From assembly GCA_910583845.1 (NCBI GenBank), contig CAJUAB010000023.1, positions 1-64,000 on the forward strand: DNA of 64,000 bases. The letters are read 5' to 3'. Position 1 is the first letter of the stretch. Every line of letters starts with the position of its first letter. Source of the DNA: an uncultured Acetatifactor sp. GTDB lineage: Bacteria; Bacillota; Clostridia; Lachnospirales; Lachnospiraceae. The position numbers and the translations under genes are program-made. The notes under the pieces were generated by a model. The model made no database searches. It worked only from the letters and a program-made list of their open reading frames with translations, and was not told the origin of the DNA. Shown here piece after piece: positions 33,708-42,326 of this stretch.

Positions 33708-34643
33708 ATGGAGTTTAAACATTATTCCGTCATGCTGCGGGAGACCATTGAATATCTGAATATCAGGGCGGACGGAATTTATCTGGATGGAACGCTGGGA
33801 GGAGGTGGACATGCCTGGGAAGTGTGCAGCAGGCTTTTAAAGGGACATTTCTACGGGATTGATCAGGACGATGACGCCATAGCGGCAGCCGGGCGGCGTC
33901 TGGCTGATTTTGCGGATAAAGTGACTTTGATCCGTGGGAATTATCGGAATGCCAGGGAGCTGCTGCGGGAAAAGGCAGTGTTGCAGGTGGATGGCATTCT
34001 TCTGGATCTGGGGGTATCCTCCTATCAGCTGGATACCCGGGAGAGAGGATTTTCCTACCGCTTTGACAGTCCGTTGGATATGCGGATGGACAGGCGTCAG
34101 ACATTGACGGCCAGGGATATTGTAAACACATACAGCGAGACGCGGCTTTTCCAGGTGATCAGAGATTATGGCGAGGACGCGTTTGCCAAAAACATAGCCA
34201 GGCACATTGTACAGGCCAGAGAGCGGGAGCCCATAGAGACTACCGGTCAGTTAAATGAGGCGATAAAGGCGGCAATTCCGGCGAAAATGCGGCAGAACGG
34301 GCATCCTTCGAAGAAGACCTTTCAGGCGATCCGGATAGAGTGTAATCACGAACTGGAGGTGCTGCGGGACGCCCTGGAGGACATGATGGCCCTGCTGGCT
34401 CCCGGGGGGCGACTGTGCATCATCACTTTTCACTCCCTGGAAGACAGAATCGTAAAGACTGCGTTCAGACGGGCGGAAAATCCCTGTACCTGTCCGCCGC
34501 AGTTCCCTGTCTGCGTCTGCGGCAGGCAGTCGTTGGGCAGTGTCATCACAAAAAAACCGGTTCTGCCCGGGCGGGAGGAACTAGAGGAAAACAGCCGTTC
34601 TAAAAGCGCGAAACTGCGGGTGTTTGAGAAAAAAGGATTATGA
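33708..34643 (+). CDS. rsmH: 16S rRNA (cytosine-1402-N4)-methyltransferase RsmH
   Basis: 311 residues with the RsmH signatures HYSVMLRETIEYL, YLDGTLGGGGHAWEV (SAM loop), LLDLGVSSYQLDTRERGFSY, SPLDMRMD and ITFHSLEDRIVK, with the terminal PSxRSRSAKLR-like NSRSKSAKLRVFEKK. It methylates C1402 of 16S rRNA. Located in the conserved position after mraZ. Confidence 0.96.
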   Translation: MEFKHYSVMLRETIEYLNIRADGIYLDGTLGGGGHAWEVCSRLLKGHFYGIDQDDDAIAAAGRRLADFADKVTLIRGNYRNARELLREKAVLQVDGILLDLGVSSYQLDTRERGFSYRFDSPLDMRMDRRQTLTARDIVNTYSETRLFQVIRDYGEDAFAKNIARHIVQAREREPIETTGQLNEAIKAAIPAKMRQNGHPSKKTFQAIRIECNHELEVLRDALEDMMALLAPGGRLCIITFHSLEDRIVKTAFRRAENPCTCPPQFPVCVCGRQSLGSVITKKPVLPGREELEENSRSKSAKLRVFEKKGL

Positions 34644-34702
34644 CCGCGTCCCCGAAATCAGTGGGGAAACTGCGGAATAACGAAGAAAGGCAAACGGATA
34701 TT

Positions 34703-35272
34703 ATGGCACGGACAACCTATGGAAATCGACCTACAAATGCATATGGAAATACAAACACCCGACAAAATATAAGAACAGGAAGCAGGCCCGCAGCACAGGC
34801 GGCCGGACGCGCTGAAACGCGGTCAGCCTCAGGAAGGCGGAACGGCAGTTATGTTTATGGAAGTGCGGCGCCGAAACTGAATGTGCAGCAGGAGATGGAG
34901 CGGCAGCCACGGCGCGCGTTGAGCAACGCCACCCGGAAGAACAGAGAAAAGGCAAGACATATGAGTCTGGGCTACGTGCTGTTTCTGGTGCTGGCGATGT
35001 GTGTGGCGGGCTATGTATTGATTCACTATATCCAGCTGCAGGCCGACATTACCGAGGCCACGGAGCGCATTGCCAGTCAGCAGAAGGAACTGAACACTCT
35101 GCGGGTGAACAATGACGAGGAACTCAGCAGGATTACCAGCAGCATAGACATGGAGGAGGTAAAGCGGGTCGCCATAGGTGAATTGGGTATGGTGTATCCG
35201 CAGGAGGGACAGGTCATCACCTATTCCAACGAGGGGAAAGACTATGTGCGCAAGGTGGACGGCAGCAAATAG
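34703..35272 (+). CDS. ftsL: FtsL-like cell-division protein
   Basis: About 189 residues: a basic, Asn/Arg-rich cytoplasmic tail of 85 residues, one membrane helix (GYVLFLVLAMCVAGYVLIHY), and an extracytoplasmic coiled coil (QLQADITEATERIASQQKEL) ending in KRVAIGELGMVYP, a FtsL/DivIC-type ending. Position between rsmH and a class B PBP is that of ftsL. GAAAGG lies 12 bases before ATG 34703; an ATG at 34640 overlapping the rsmH stop would add 21 residues and cannot be excluded. Confidence 0.75.
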   Translation: MARTTYGNRPTNAYGNTNTRQNIRTGSRPAAQAAGRAETRSASGRRNGSYVYGSAAPKLNVQQEMERQPRRALSNATRKNREKARHMSLGYVLFLVLAMCVAGYVLIHYIQLQADITEATERIASQQKELNTLRVNNDEELSRITSSIDMEEVKRVAIGELGMVYPQEGQVITYSNEGKDYVRKVDGSK

Positions 35273-35340
35273 AGGCGCATTCCTGTAATTGAACGCGTCT
35301 TTTACCAGTCATACTACGATAAGCAGAGGATCATAACGAT

Positions 35341-37602
35341 ATGTCAGAGAGAGCGCAAGGCAGGACAAGATCAGCCGGAGGGGGCAAAGGAGCGGGAACT
35401 GCCCGTCCCCGGCCGGGAAATTCCCGGGCCAGACGGAAACAGGATAAAAGATTTGGCAGCAGGATGCAGAAGAAGCTGGTGGTACTGTATGTCATGGTAC
35501 TGCTGGCTTTTGTAGGTCTTAGCCTGCGCCTGATCCTCATTGCCAGAGACAAGGCGGACGAATACACAAGGCAGGTTCTCTCTCAACAGCGGTATGACAG
35601 CACCACGATTCCTTTTCGCAGGGGAGATATTGTGGATGCCAACGGGACGCAGCTGGCCGTCAGCGAGAATGTATATAATGTCATTCTGGATATAAAAGTG
35701 ATCAAGGAGACGGAGAAGCTGAATAAAAAGGAATATATGGAGCCCACCCTGCAGGCGCTGGGACGGTATTTTGATCTGGATATGTCTGCCGTCCGCTCCT
35801 ATGTGGCCGCACATGAAAATTCGGCATATTATGTGCTGGCCAAGCGTCTGCCGTATGAGTCCATCAGCGCTTTTCAGGAGGCTATGGACGCGGAAGACAG
35901 CATGATCAGAGGGGTCTGGTTTGAGAAGGAATACAAACGCTACTATCCTCTGGGAAGCCTGGCCTGTGATGTGGTGGGTTTTACCAGCTCGGACAATGTG
36001 GGCGCTTACGGCCTGGAGGCATATTATAATGAACAGCTCAACGGGACCACGGGCAGGGAGTTCGGTTATCTCAATGATGACTCCACGCTGGAGAGGACGG
36101 TTAAACCCGCCGAGGACGGCTATACCATACACACCACTATGGATGCCAACTTGCAGGGCATGGTGGAAAAATATTTGAAGGAGTTCGACGATGCCCACAA
36201 AGACGCGGTCAGGACCGGAAACGGGGCTGAAAATGTGGGTTGTATCATGATGGAGGTCAACACCGGGAGGATACTGGCCATGGCAAGTTATCCGGTTTAT
36301 GATCTCAATGACACCCGCAATACGGATGCCCTGATCGGCAGTGTGCGGGTGGATGCGGAGGGCAACAAGACCAAGGAATATGTCACGGCGGAGAGCATTG
36401 CGGAGATGGATGACACGGAGCTGTACATGAATCTGAACTATCTGTGGAAAAATTTCTGCATCAGCGACACTTATGAGCCGGGTTCCACCGCCAAGCCCTT
36501 CACTACCGCCATGGGACTGGAGACTGGTGCCCTTACCGGCAACGAGGTTTACCAGTGCGAAGGTTTTCTGATGAGCGGCGGACACAGAATCAGGTGCCAT
36601 AACACATGGGGCGACGGGGACGTGGGAGTGGAGGACGCCATCGCCTGGTCCTGCAATGTGGCGCTGATGAAGGAGGCCCAGACCATCGGGATTGAGCGTT
36701 TTTCCCAGTTCCAGCAGGCTTTTAATTTCGGACTGAAAACCAATATAGACCTGGAGGGAGAAGCCAGGACGGCTTCCCTGATTCTGGACGGGGATCATAT
36801 GACTCCCACAGACCTTTTTACCTACTCCTTTGGACAGGGCTTCAATGTGACCATGATCGAGATGATCACCGGGTACTGTTCCCTGATCAACGGGGGATAT
36901 TACTATGAACCTCATATGGTAGATAAGATCACCAACGCCAGCGGAGCCACGGTGGAAAACATCGAACCCAGAGTGCTTCGCCAGCCCATATCGGAATCCA
37001 CATCCGAGCGGATACGGCAATACTGCAATGCGGTGGTAATGCGGGAAAACGACACCAGGATCACGGGGCGGACGGCCCGGCCCGCAGGCTATGCCATCGG
37101 AGGCAAGACCGGTACGGCCCAGACCGTTGACCGGGAAACAAAGAAACGTTCGGATACGGAGTACGTGGTATCCTTTATCGGCCACGCGCCGGCGGACAAT
37201 CCCCAGATCGCCATCTATGTGGTGGTGGACAGAGCCAACGCCACAAAGCAGGACGACGCCAAATTTGCCACGGGCATTGTGCGCAACGTTCTCACGGAAG
37301 CGCTGCCCTATCTGAATATTTATATGACAGAGGAGCTGTCGGAAAAGGAGAGAGAGGAACTGGAAGAAAGGCAGCTGGCGATTACCAACCAGTATACCCA
37401 GACCCCGGAGGAGGAGGATCTGGACAGCATGCAGGGCCAGGAGCCGCAGCCCACCCAGACGCCGACGGCCGGCAGACCTGCCTGGATGGATTTCCCCATA
37501 GATCCCGGCACGGGCCACAGGGTGGACCCGGCCACGGGTAAACATTATGATCCCGACACCGGGGACTCCATTTCCGAGAACTGGGGAGCGCTGGAGCAGT
37601 AG
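35341..37602 (+). CDS. Class B penicillin-binding protein (divisome transpeptidase, FtsI/PbpB-like)
   Basis: 753 residues: an Arg/Pro-rich cytoplasmic tail, one membrane anchor (VVLYVMVLLAFVGLSLRLIL), a pedestal domain with RGDIVDANGTQLAVSEN, and the transpeptidase. Active-site motifs are GSTAKPFT (Ser382), SCN (Ser437) and KTG (Lys589). A Pro/Asp/Gly-rich C-terminal tail with DPGTGHRVDPATGKHYDPDT follows, without PASTA domains. It should crosslink septal peptidoglycan with FtsW. Gene position after ftsL supports the PbpB/FtsI role rather than the sporulation paralogue. Confidence 0.9.
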   Translation: MSERAQGRTRSAGGGKGAGTARPRPGNSRARRKQDKRFGSRMQKKLVVLYVMVLLAFVGLSLRLILIARDKADEYTRQVLSQQRYDSTTIPFRRGDIVDANGTQLAVSENVYNVILDIKVIKETEKLNKKEYMEPTLQALGRYFDLDMSAVRSYVAAHENSAYYVLAKRLPYESISAFQEAMDAEDSMIRGVWFEKEYKRYYPLGSLACDVVGFTSSDNVGAYGLEAYYNEQLNGTTGREFGYLNDDSTLERTVKPAEDGYTIHTTMDANLQGMVEKYLKEFDDAHKDAVRTGNGAENVGCIMMEVNTGRILAMASYPVYDLNDTRNTDALIGSVRVDAEGNKTKEYVTAESIAEMDDTELYMNLNYLWKNFCISDTYEPGSTAKPFTTAMGLETGALTGNEVYQCEGFLMSGGHRIRCHNTWGDGDVGVEDAIAWSCNVALMKEAQTIGIERFSQFQQAFNFGLKTNIDLEGEARTASLILDGDHMTPTDLFTYSFGQGFNVTMIEMITGYCSLINGGYYYEPHMVDKITNASGATVENIEPRVLRQPISESTSERIRQYCNAVVMRENDTRITGRTARPAGYAIGGKTGTAQTVDRETKKRSDTEYVVSFIGHAPADNPQIAIYVVVDRANATKQDDAKFATGIVRNVLTEALPYLNIYMTEELSEKEREELEERQLAITNQYTQTPEEEDLDSMQGQEPQPTQTPTAGRPAWMDFPIDPGTGHRVDPATGKHYDPDTGDSISENWGALEQ

Positions 37603-37720
37603 AGTCCCCGTCCCGGGAGGACTCGGCGGCCTGGACAAGGGTGTTTCCCGCTTTGGAGGATTTTATTGCATTAAACAGAGAGCGGCACAGGCGCAGGCTG
37701 CCTGTCACAGGAAATATTTC

Positions 37721-37749
37721 GAATAACCTTATAACGGCAGGAATACAGT
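37721..37749 (+). promoter_or_regulatory. Possible sporulation (sigma-E-like) promoter of the SpoVD-type gene
   Basis: GAATAA (37721-37726) and AATACAGT (37742-37749), 15-base spacer, resemble the sigma-E pattern (ATA-type -35, CATACAnT-type -10). A weak alternative -10, TATAGT, starts at 37749. In Bacillus spoVD has its own sigma-E promoter at the same cluster position. Confidence 0.3.
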
Positions 37750-37778
37750 ATAGTAACGGTTATTGTGAGGTTTCCTGT

Positions 37779-39530
37779 ATGCCGGAGATACACAACAAGA
37801 TAGCGCACCGGAAAAAGATACTGACGGTATTTCTGGGCTGCAGCCTGGTGCTGGTGGGGCTGTTCGCCCGTCTGGTCTACCTGATGGTGTGGGAGGCTGA
37901 TTACTACGCGGAGAAAGCCACACAGCTGCACGAACGGGAACGCAGTATCAAGGCGGCCAGGGGACGCATCCTGGACCGCAATGGGGAGGTGCTGGCCGAC
38001 AACCGGACCGTCTGCACCATCTCCGTGATACATAATCAGATCGAAGATCCCGAGGCAGTGATCGCCATGCTGTGCAAAGAACTGGAACTTTCCGAGGAGT
38101 ATGTGCGTAAGCGCGTAGAGAAATACAGTTCCATGGAACGGGTCAAGAGCAATGTGGATAAAAGCGTGGGGGACAGAATCCGGGAGTATGAGATGCCGGG
38201 CGTCAAAGTGGATGAAGATTACAAGCGGTATTACCCATACGGGGAACTGGCCAGCAAGGTGCTGGGATTTACCGGCGGGGATAATCAGGGCATCATAGGA
38301 TTGGAGGTGATCTACGAGAAATATCTCCAGGGAAAGCCCGGCAAAATTCTTACAATGACGGACGCCAGAGGAATTGAGGTGGAGACCGCCGGTGAGAGGC
38401 GCATCGAGCCGATTGGCGGCAATGACCTGTATATCAGTCTGGACCGCAATATTCAGACCTATGCCACGCAGCTGGCTTATCAGGCCATGGAGACCAAGCA
38501 GGCAAAAGGAGTGTCTATTCTGGTCATGAATCCTCAGAACGGGGAGATTTACGCCATGGTGAATGTGCCGGAATTTGATTTAAATGATCCCTACACACTG
38601 CCAGAGGGCTCGAGGGATAATCTGTCAGCGCAGGAGCAGCAGGACCTGCTTAACCAGATGTGGCGCAACGGCTGCATCAACGATACCTATGAGCCGGGGT
38701 CCACCTTTAAAATCATTACGGCGGCGGCGGGGCTGGAGCAGGGTGTGATCACCCCCCAGAGCCAGTTCTCCTGTCCGGGCTTTATCATGGTGGAGGACCG
38801 CAGAATCCGCTGCCACAAGGTATCGGGCCATGGGGGGCAGGATTTTACACATTGTATGATGAACAGCTGCAATCCGGCACTGATCTCCGTGGGGCTGTTG
38901 CTGGGAATTGATACATATTATGGTTATTTTGAACGCTTTGGCCTGCTGACAAAAACCGGCGTGGATCTGCCCGGGGAAGCGGGAACTATCATGCATAACA
39001 AAGAGAATATGGGCCTGGTGGAACTGGCCACGGTGTCTTTTGGTCAGTCCTTTCAGATCACGCCCATCCAGCTGGTCACCACCGCCTCCTCCATCGTCAA
39101 CGGCGGCAGGCGGATCACCCCCCACTTTGGCGTGAAGGTGACGGATGCCCAGGGGGAGCTGGTGGAGAGCTTCGCTTATCCGGTGACAGGCAATATCGTC
39201 TCCGAGGAGACGTCCGCCACCATGCGGGAGATCCTGGAGATGGTGGTGAAGGAAGGTTCCGGCAAAAACGGCAAGGTAGAGGGGTATCGGGTGGGAGGAA
39301 AGACGGCTACCAGCCAGACGCTTCCCAGGGGCAGCGGAAGGTATATCTCTTCCTTTATCGGCTTCGCGCCGGCGGATGATCCCCAGGTTATCGCCGTGGC
39401 CATCGTGAACACTCCCCAGGGCATATATTACGGAGGGCAGGTGGCGGCCCCCATTATCCGGCAGTTGTTTGAAAATATTCTTCCCTATATGGGAATTGAG
39501 CAGACGCAGGAGCCGGAAAGCGCCAGTTAA
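37779..39530 (+). CDS. Second class B penicillin-binding protein, SpoVD-like
   Basis: 583 residues from ATG 37779, which has GTGAGG eight bases upstream; the frame is open back to 37641. Membrane anchor VFLGCSLVLVGLFARLVYLM, then AARGRILDRNGEVLADNRTV and the transpeptidase with GSTFKII (Ser308) and MNSCNPAL. The third motif reads KTA (Lys508, GGKTATSQTLP) instead of the usual KTG. There is no PASTA domain. Two adjacent class B PBPs here mirror pbpB-spoVD of Bacillus, where the second makes spore cortex; a sporulation role is inferred from order and the possible sigma-E promoter. Confidence 0.82.
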   Translation: MPEIHNKIAHRKKILTVFLGCSLVLVGLFARLVYLMVWEADYYAEKATQLHERERSIKAARGRILDRNGEVLADNRTVCTISVIHNQIEDPEAVIAMLCKELELSEEYVRKRVEKYSSMERVKSNVDKSVGDRIREYEMPGVKVDEDYKRYYPYGELASKVLGFTGGDNQGIIGLEVIYEKYLQGKPGKILTMTDARGIEVETAGERRIEPIGGNDLYISLDRNIQTYATQLAYQAMETKQAKGVSILVMNPQNGEIYAMVNVPEFDLNDPYTLPEGSRDNLSAQEQQDLLNQMWRNGCINDTYEPGSTFKIITAAAGLEQGVITPQSQFSCPGFIMVEDRRIRCHKVSGHGGQDFTHCMMNSCNPALISVGLLLGIDTYYGYFERFGLLTKTGVDLPGEAGTIMHNKENMGLVELATVSFGQSFQITPIQLVTTASSIVNGGRRITPHFGVKVTDAQGELVESFAYPVTGNIVSEETSATMREILEMVVKEGSGKNGKVEGYRVGGKTATSQTLPRGSGRYISSFIGFAPADDPQVIAVAIVNTPQGIYYGGQVAAPIIRQLFENILPYMGIEQTQEPESAS

Positions 39531-39628
39531 ATGCTCCTTGCAATGTGCGCCGTTTAGGCTTATAATAGGTGGGATTTGTTTCGCGCCGGAAGCGGCCGGA
39601 TGTTCAGCAAGTGGAGTGCGCGCCGGGA

Positions 39629-39650
39629 GGGAGTATGCGGAACTTAAATA
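39629..39650 (+). repeat. Leader module with CGGAACTTAAATA before murD
   Basis: GGGAGTATGCGGAACTTAAA (39631-39650 region) closely matches GGGAGCATGCGGAACTTAAA upstream of rlmN (17194-17213). The 13-mer CGGAACTTAAATA is at 39638-39650, 14 bases before the murD ATG. The rest of the 39531-39663 gap holds no gene. Confidence 0.5.
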
Positions 39651-39663
39651 GGAGGATGTCGGG

Positions 39664-41031
39664 ATGTTCAAGGGACAAAAGTGTTTGGTCATAGGGTCGG
39701 GTATCAGCGGTGTGGGCGCGATGTCCATGCTGGCACATATGGGAGCGGATATTCTGCTCTTTGACGGCAGCGACAAGATCACGCAGGAGGAACTGGAGGC
39801 AAAAGTTCCCCGGGGAATACAGGCGGCGTGTTATGTGCGGCAGCTGCCGGAGGAGCTTTTATCTCAGATCGAGGTGGCAGTGTTAAGTCCCGGCGTCCCC
39901 ACGGATATTCCTCTGGTGCAGGAGCTGAGAGCCCGGGGAACCCGGGTGATCGGGGAGATCGAGCTGGGTTTTCTCGCGGAGCGGGGCAGGGTGGCAGCCA
40001 TCACCGGCACCAACGGCAAGACTACCACCACGACTCTGTTGGGGGAGATCATGAAAGCGCATCTGGGGGCGGAAAAGGTATTTGTGGTGGGCAATATCGG
40101 AAATCCCTACACGCTGGAGGCGGAGAAAACCGCGCCGGACACGGTGACGGTGGGAGAGCTGAGCAGTTTCCAGCTGGAGACGGTGGACACCTTCCGCCCC
40201 AGAGTATCCGCGATTCTGAATGTCACGCCGGACCACTTAAACCGCCATCACACCATGGAAGCCTATGTGGAGGTAAAGGAGCGTATCGCCATGCGTCAGA
40301 CCCGGGAGGATATCTGTGTGCTGAACTACGAGAATGCCTGTACAAGGGATTTCGGTGACCGCTGTCCGGCCAGCGTGGTGTACTTTTCTTCTGGGAGGGA
40401 ACTTCCGGACGGTTATTTCCTGAAGGGGGAGGAGATTTTCCTGGCGGAGGGAGGCCGGGCCAGACCGCTGCTGAATATCCACAGAGACATGAACCTGGTG
40501 GGGATCTGCAACGCGGAGAATGTGATGGCGGCCATCGCGCTCGCCAGGGGGTTGGAGGTCCCCATGGAGACGATCCTGCGGGTGGTGAAGGAGTTTCATG
40601 CCGTGGAACACCGCATAGAATATGTGGCCACCAAGGGCGGTGTGGCCTACTACAATGACTCCAAGGGGACCAATCCCGACGCCGCCATACAGGGCATCAG
40701 GGCCATGAGCCGTCCCACGGTTCTCATCGGAGGCGGTTATGACAAAGAGAGTGAGTATGACGAGTGGATCGAGAGCTTTGCAGGCAAGGTGAAATGGCTG
40801 GTGTTGGTGGGGCAGACCAGGGAGAAGATCGCGGCCTGCGCCCGGGCCCACGGCTTTGATCGTATCCGGATGGCGGATTCCTTTGAGGAATGTATGCGGC
40901 TGTGTACCCGGCTGGCCCAGGAGGGCGACGCGGTGCTGCTCTCCCCGGCCTGCGCCAGCTGGGGCATGTTTCCCAACTACGAGGTGCGGGGACAGGTGTT
41001 CAAGGAATATGTAAACGGACTCAAGGAGTAA
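39664..41031 (+). CDS. murD: UDP-N-acetylmuramoyl-L-alanine--D-glutamate ligase
   Basis: 455 residues with the Mur ligase order: Rossmann start CLVIGSGISGVGAMSMLAHM, ATP loop AAITGTNGKTTTTTLLGEIM, ELSSFQLETVDTFRP, LNVTPDHLNRH, and C-terminal YYNDSKGTNPDAAIQGI and LLSPACASWGMFPNYEVRG. It adds D-Glu to UDP-MurNAc-L-Ala. In Bacillus mraY lies just upstream; here a 133-base non-coding gap is found instead. The ATG is preceded by AGGAGG. Confidence 0.96.
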   Translation: MFKGQKCLVIGSGISGVGAMSMLAHMGADILLFDGSDKITQEELEAKVPRGIQAACYVRQLPEELLSQIEVAVLSPGVPTDIPLVQELRARGTRVIGEIELGFLAERGRVAAITGTNGKTTTTTLLGEIMKAHLGAEKVFVVGNIGNPYTLEAEKTAPDTVTVGELSSFQLETVDTFRPRVSAILNVTPDHLNRHHTMEAYVEVKERIAMRQTREDICVLNYENACTRDFGDRCPASVVYFSSGRELPDGYFLKGEEIFLAEGGRARPLLNIHRDMNLVGICNAENVMAAIALARGLEVPMETILRVVKEFHAVEHRIEYVATKGGVAYYNDSKGTNPDAAIQGIRAMSRPTVLIGGGYDKESEYDEWIESFAGKVKWLVLVGQTREKIAACARAHGFDRIRMADSFEECMRLCTRLAQEGDAVLLSPACASWGMFPNYEVRGQVFKEYVNGLKE

Positions 41032-41035
41032 GTGT

Positions 41036-42223
41036 GTGGAAGATAGAAGCAGGGGAAGCAGAGGCAGAAGGAAGAGAAAAAAAGAGCAGACCGAATACTT
41101 TTTTGACTATAGCCTGCTGTTCATTGTATTGTTTTTGATGGGGTTCGGGCTGGTCATGGTTTACTCCGCCAGCTCCTATGAGGCCCGGCAGGATTTCGGC
41201 AGCGGGACCCACTATCTGCGCAGGCAGTTGACCGCGGATATTCTGGGATTGGTGGTTATGATCGTGATGGCGAATATTCCGTACCGGTTCTGGAGGCGTT
41301 TCAGTACCCTGGCCTATTTTGTGTCCTTCGGCATGATCTTTCTGGTCTGGACGCCGCTGGGCGTGTCCTCCCACGGCGCCAAGAGATGGGTGGGCATTCC
41401 GGGCACCGCCTTCAATGTCCAGCCTGCGGAGGTGGCAAAAGTCTGCATGATCCTGTTTCTGGCCAATATGGTGTGCCTTATGGGAAAAAAGCTGCGCACC
41501 GCCAAGGGACTGACGGTGCTGGTGGCCCTGTCCCTTCCCCATTCCCTGGCGGTATGGCAGGTCACCGATAACTTGAGCTCCGCCATTATCATTCTGGGCA
41601 TCGCCATGCTGATGATTTTTGTGGCAACGCCGGACTATAAGAGATTTGTCATCATGGGGCTCATCGCGGCGACGGTGGTGATCGGCATCGTGTGGACGAT
41701 CTTCAACACCACGATCATAGATGATCTGGACTTTCGAGGAGAACGCATCCTGGCCTGGCGGGACCCGGAGGCATATGCCCAGGGCAAGGGCTTCCAGACA
41801 TTGCAGGCCCTCTATGCCATAGGTTCCGGCGGCATCTGGGGCAAGGGGCTGGGACAGAGCATGCAGAAGCTGGATTTCATTCCTGAGGCCCAGAACGACA
41901 TGATCTTTTCCATTATCTGCGAGGAGCTGGGACTTTTTGGAGCAATCGCGATTATCCTGATGTTTATCATGCTGCTCTGGCGGATGATGATTGTGGCCAA
42001 CAACGCGCCGGATCTGTTTGGGGCGCTGCTGGTGGTGGGGGTCATGGGGCACATAGCCATCCAGGTGATTCTCAATATCGCGGTGGTGACCAACACGATT
42101 CCCAACACGGGAATCTCCCTTCCCTTCATCAGTTACGGAGGCTCGTCGGTACTGTTTCTGATGATGGAGATCGGCCTGGTACTCAGCGTGGCCCGGCGTA
42201 TCCAGCTGCGGGAGCTGGGATAA
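41036..42223 (+). CDS. ftsW: FtsW/SpoVE-type lipid II polymerase (SEDS family)
   Basis: 395 residues with a GTG start behind AAGGAG. Ten-helix SEDS protein: basic N-terminus, LLFIVLFLMGFGLVMVYSAS, LGVSSHGAKRWVGIPG, FNVQPAEVAKVCMILFLA, the long extracytoplasmic loop with AQGKGFQTLQALYAIGSGG and GKGLGQSMQKLDFIPEAQND (catalytic Asp region of SEDS proteins), and NTGISLPFISYGGSS. It polymerises lipid II with the cognate class B PBP. FtsW versus SpoVE cannot be separated by sequence reading; position favours FtsW. Confidence 0.93.
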   Translation: MEDRSRGSRGRRKRKKEQTEYFFDYSLLFIVLFLMGFGLVMVYSASSYEARQDFGSGTHYLRRQLTADILGLVVMIVMANIPYRFWRRFSTLAYFVSFGMIFLVWTPLGVSSHGAKRWVGIPGTAFNVQPAEVAKVCMILFLANMVCLMGKKLRTAKGLTVLVALSLPHSLAVWQVTDNLSSAIIILGIAMLMIFVATPDYKRFVIMGLIAATVVIGIVWTIFNTTIIDDLDFRGERILAWRDPEAYAQGKGFQTLQALYAIGSGGIWGKGLGQSMQKLDFIPEAQNDMIFSIICEELGLFGAIAIILMFIMLLWRMMIVANNAPDLFGALLVVGVMGHIAIQVILNIAVVTNTIPNTGISLPFISYGGSSVLFLMMEIGLVLSVARRIQLRELG

Positions 42224-42274
42224 GGCGTCCCTGCCCGCGTCCGGGAAATTGGAGGGACAACGCAACAATTCCGG

Positions 42275-42311
42275 CTTTTTGTCATAGGATAGAATAATTC
42301 ATGACAAAAAG
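42275..42311. promoter_or_regulatory. 11-bp inverted repeat around a -10-like box upstream of murA
   Basis: CTTTTTGTCAT (42275-42285) and ATGACAAAAAG (42301-42311) are perfectly complementary, with a 15-base centre containing TAGAAT (42290-42295). No T-run follows on +. It may be an operator or a leader hairpin ending 15 bases before murA. Confidence 0.5.
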
Positions 42312-42326
42312 AGCGAAAGGTGTGCC

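Noticed and set aside
35371..37638. 755-codon minus-strand frame opposite the PBP gene
   Set aside because: Antisense shadow of a gene with all transpeptidase motifs; composition is His/Gly/Arg-rich without domain patterns.
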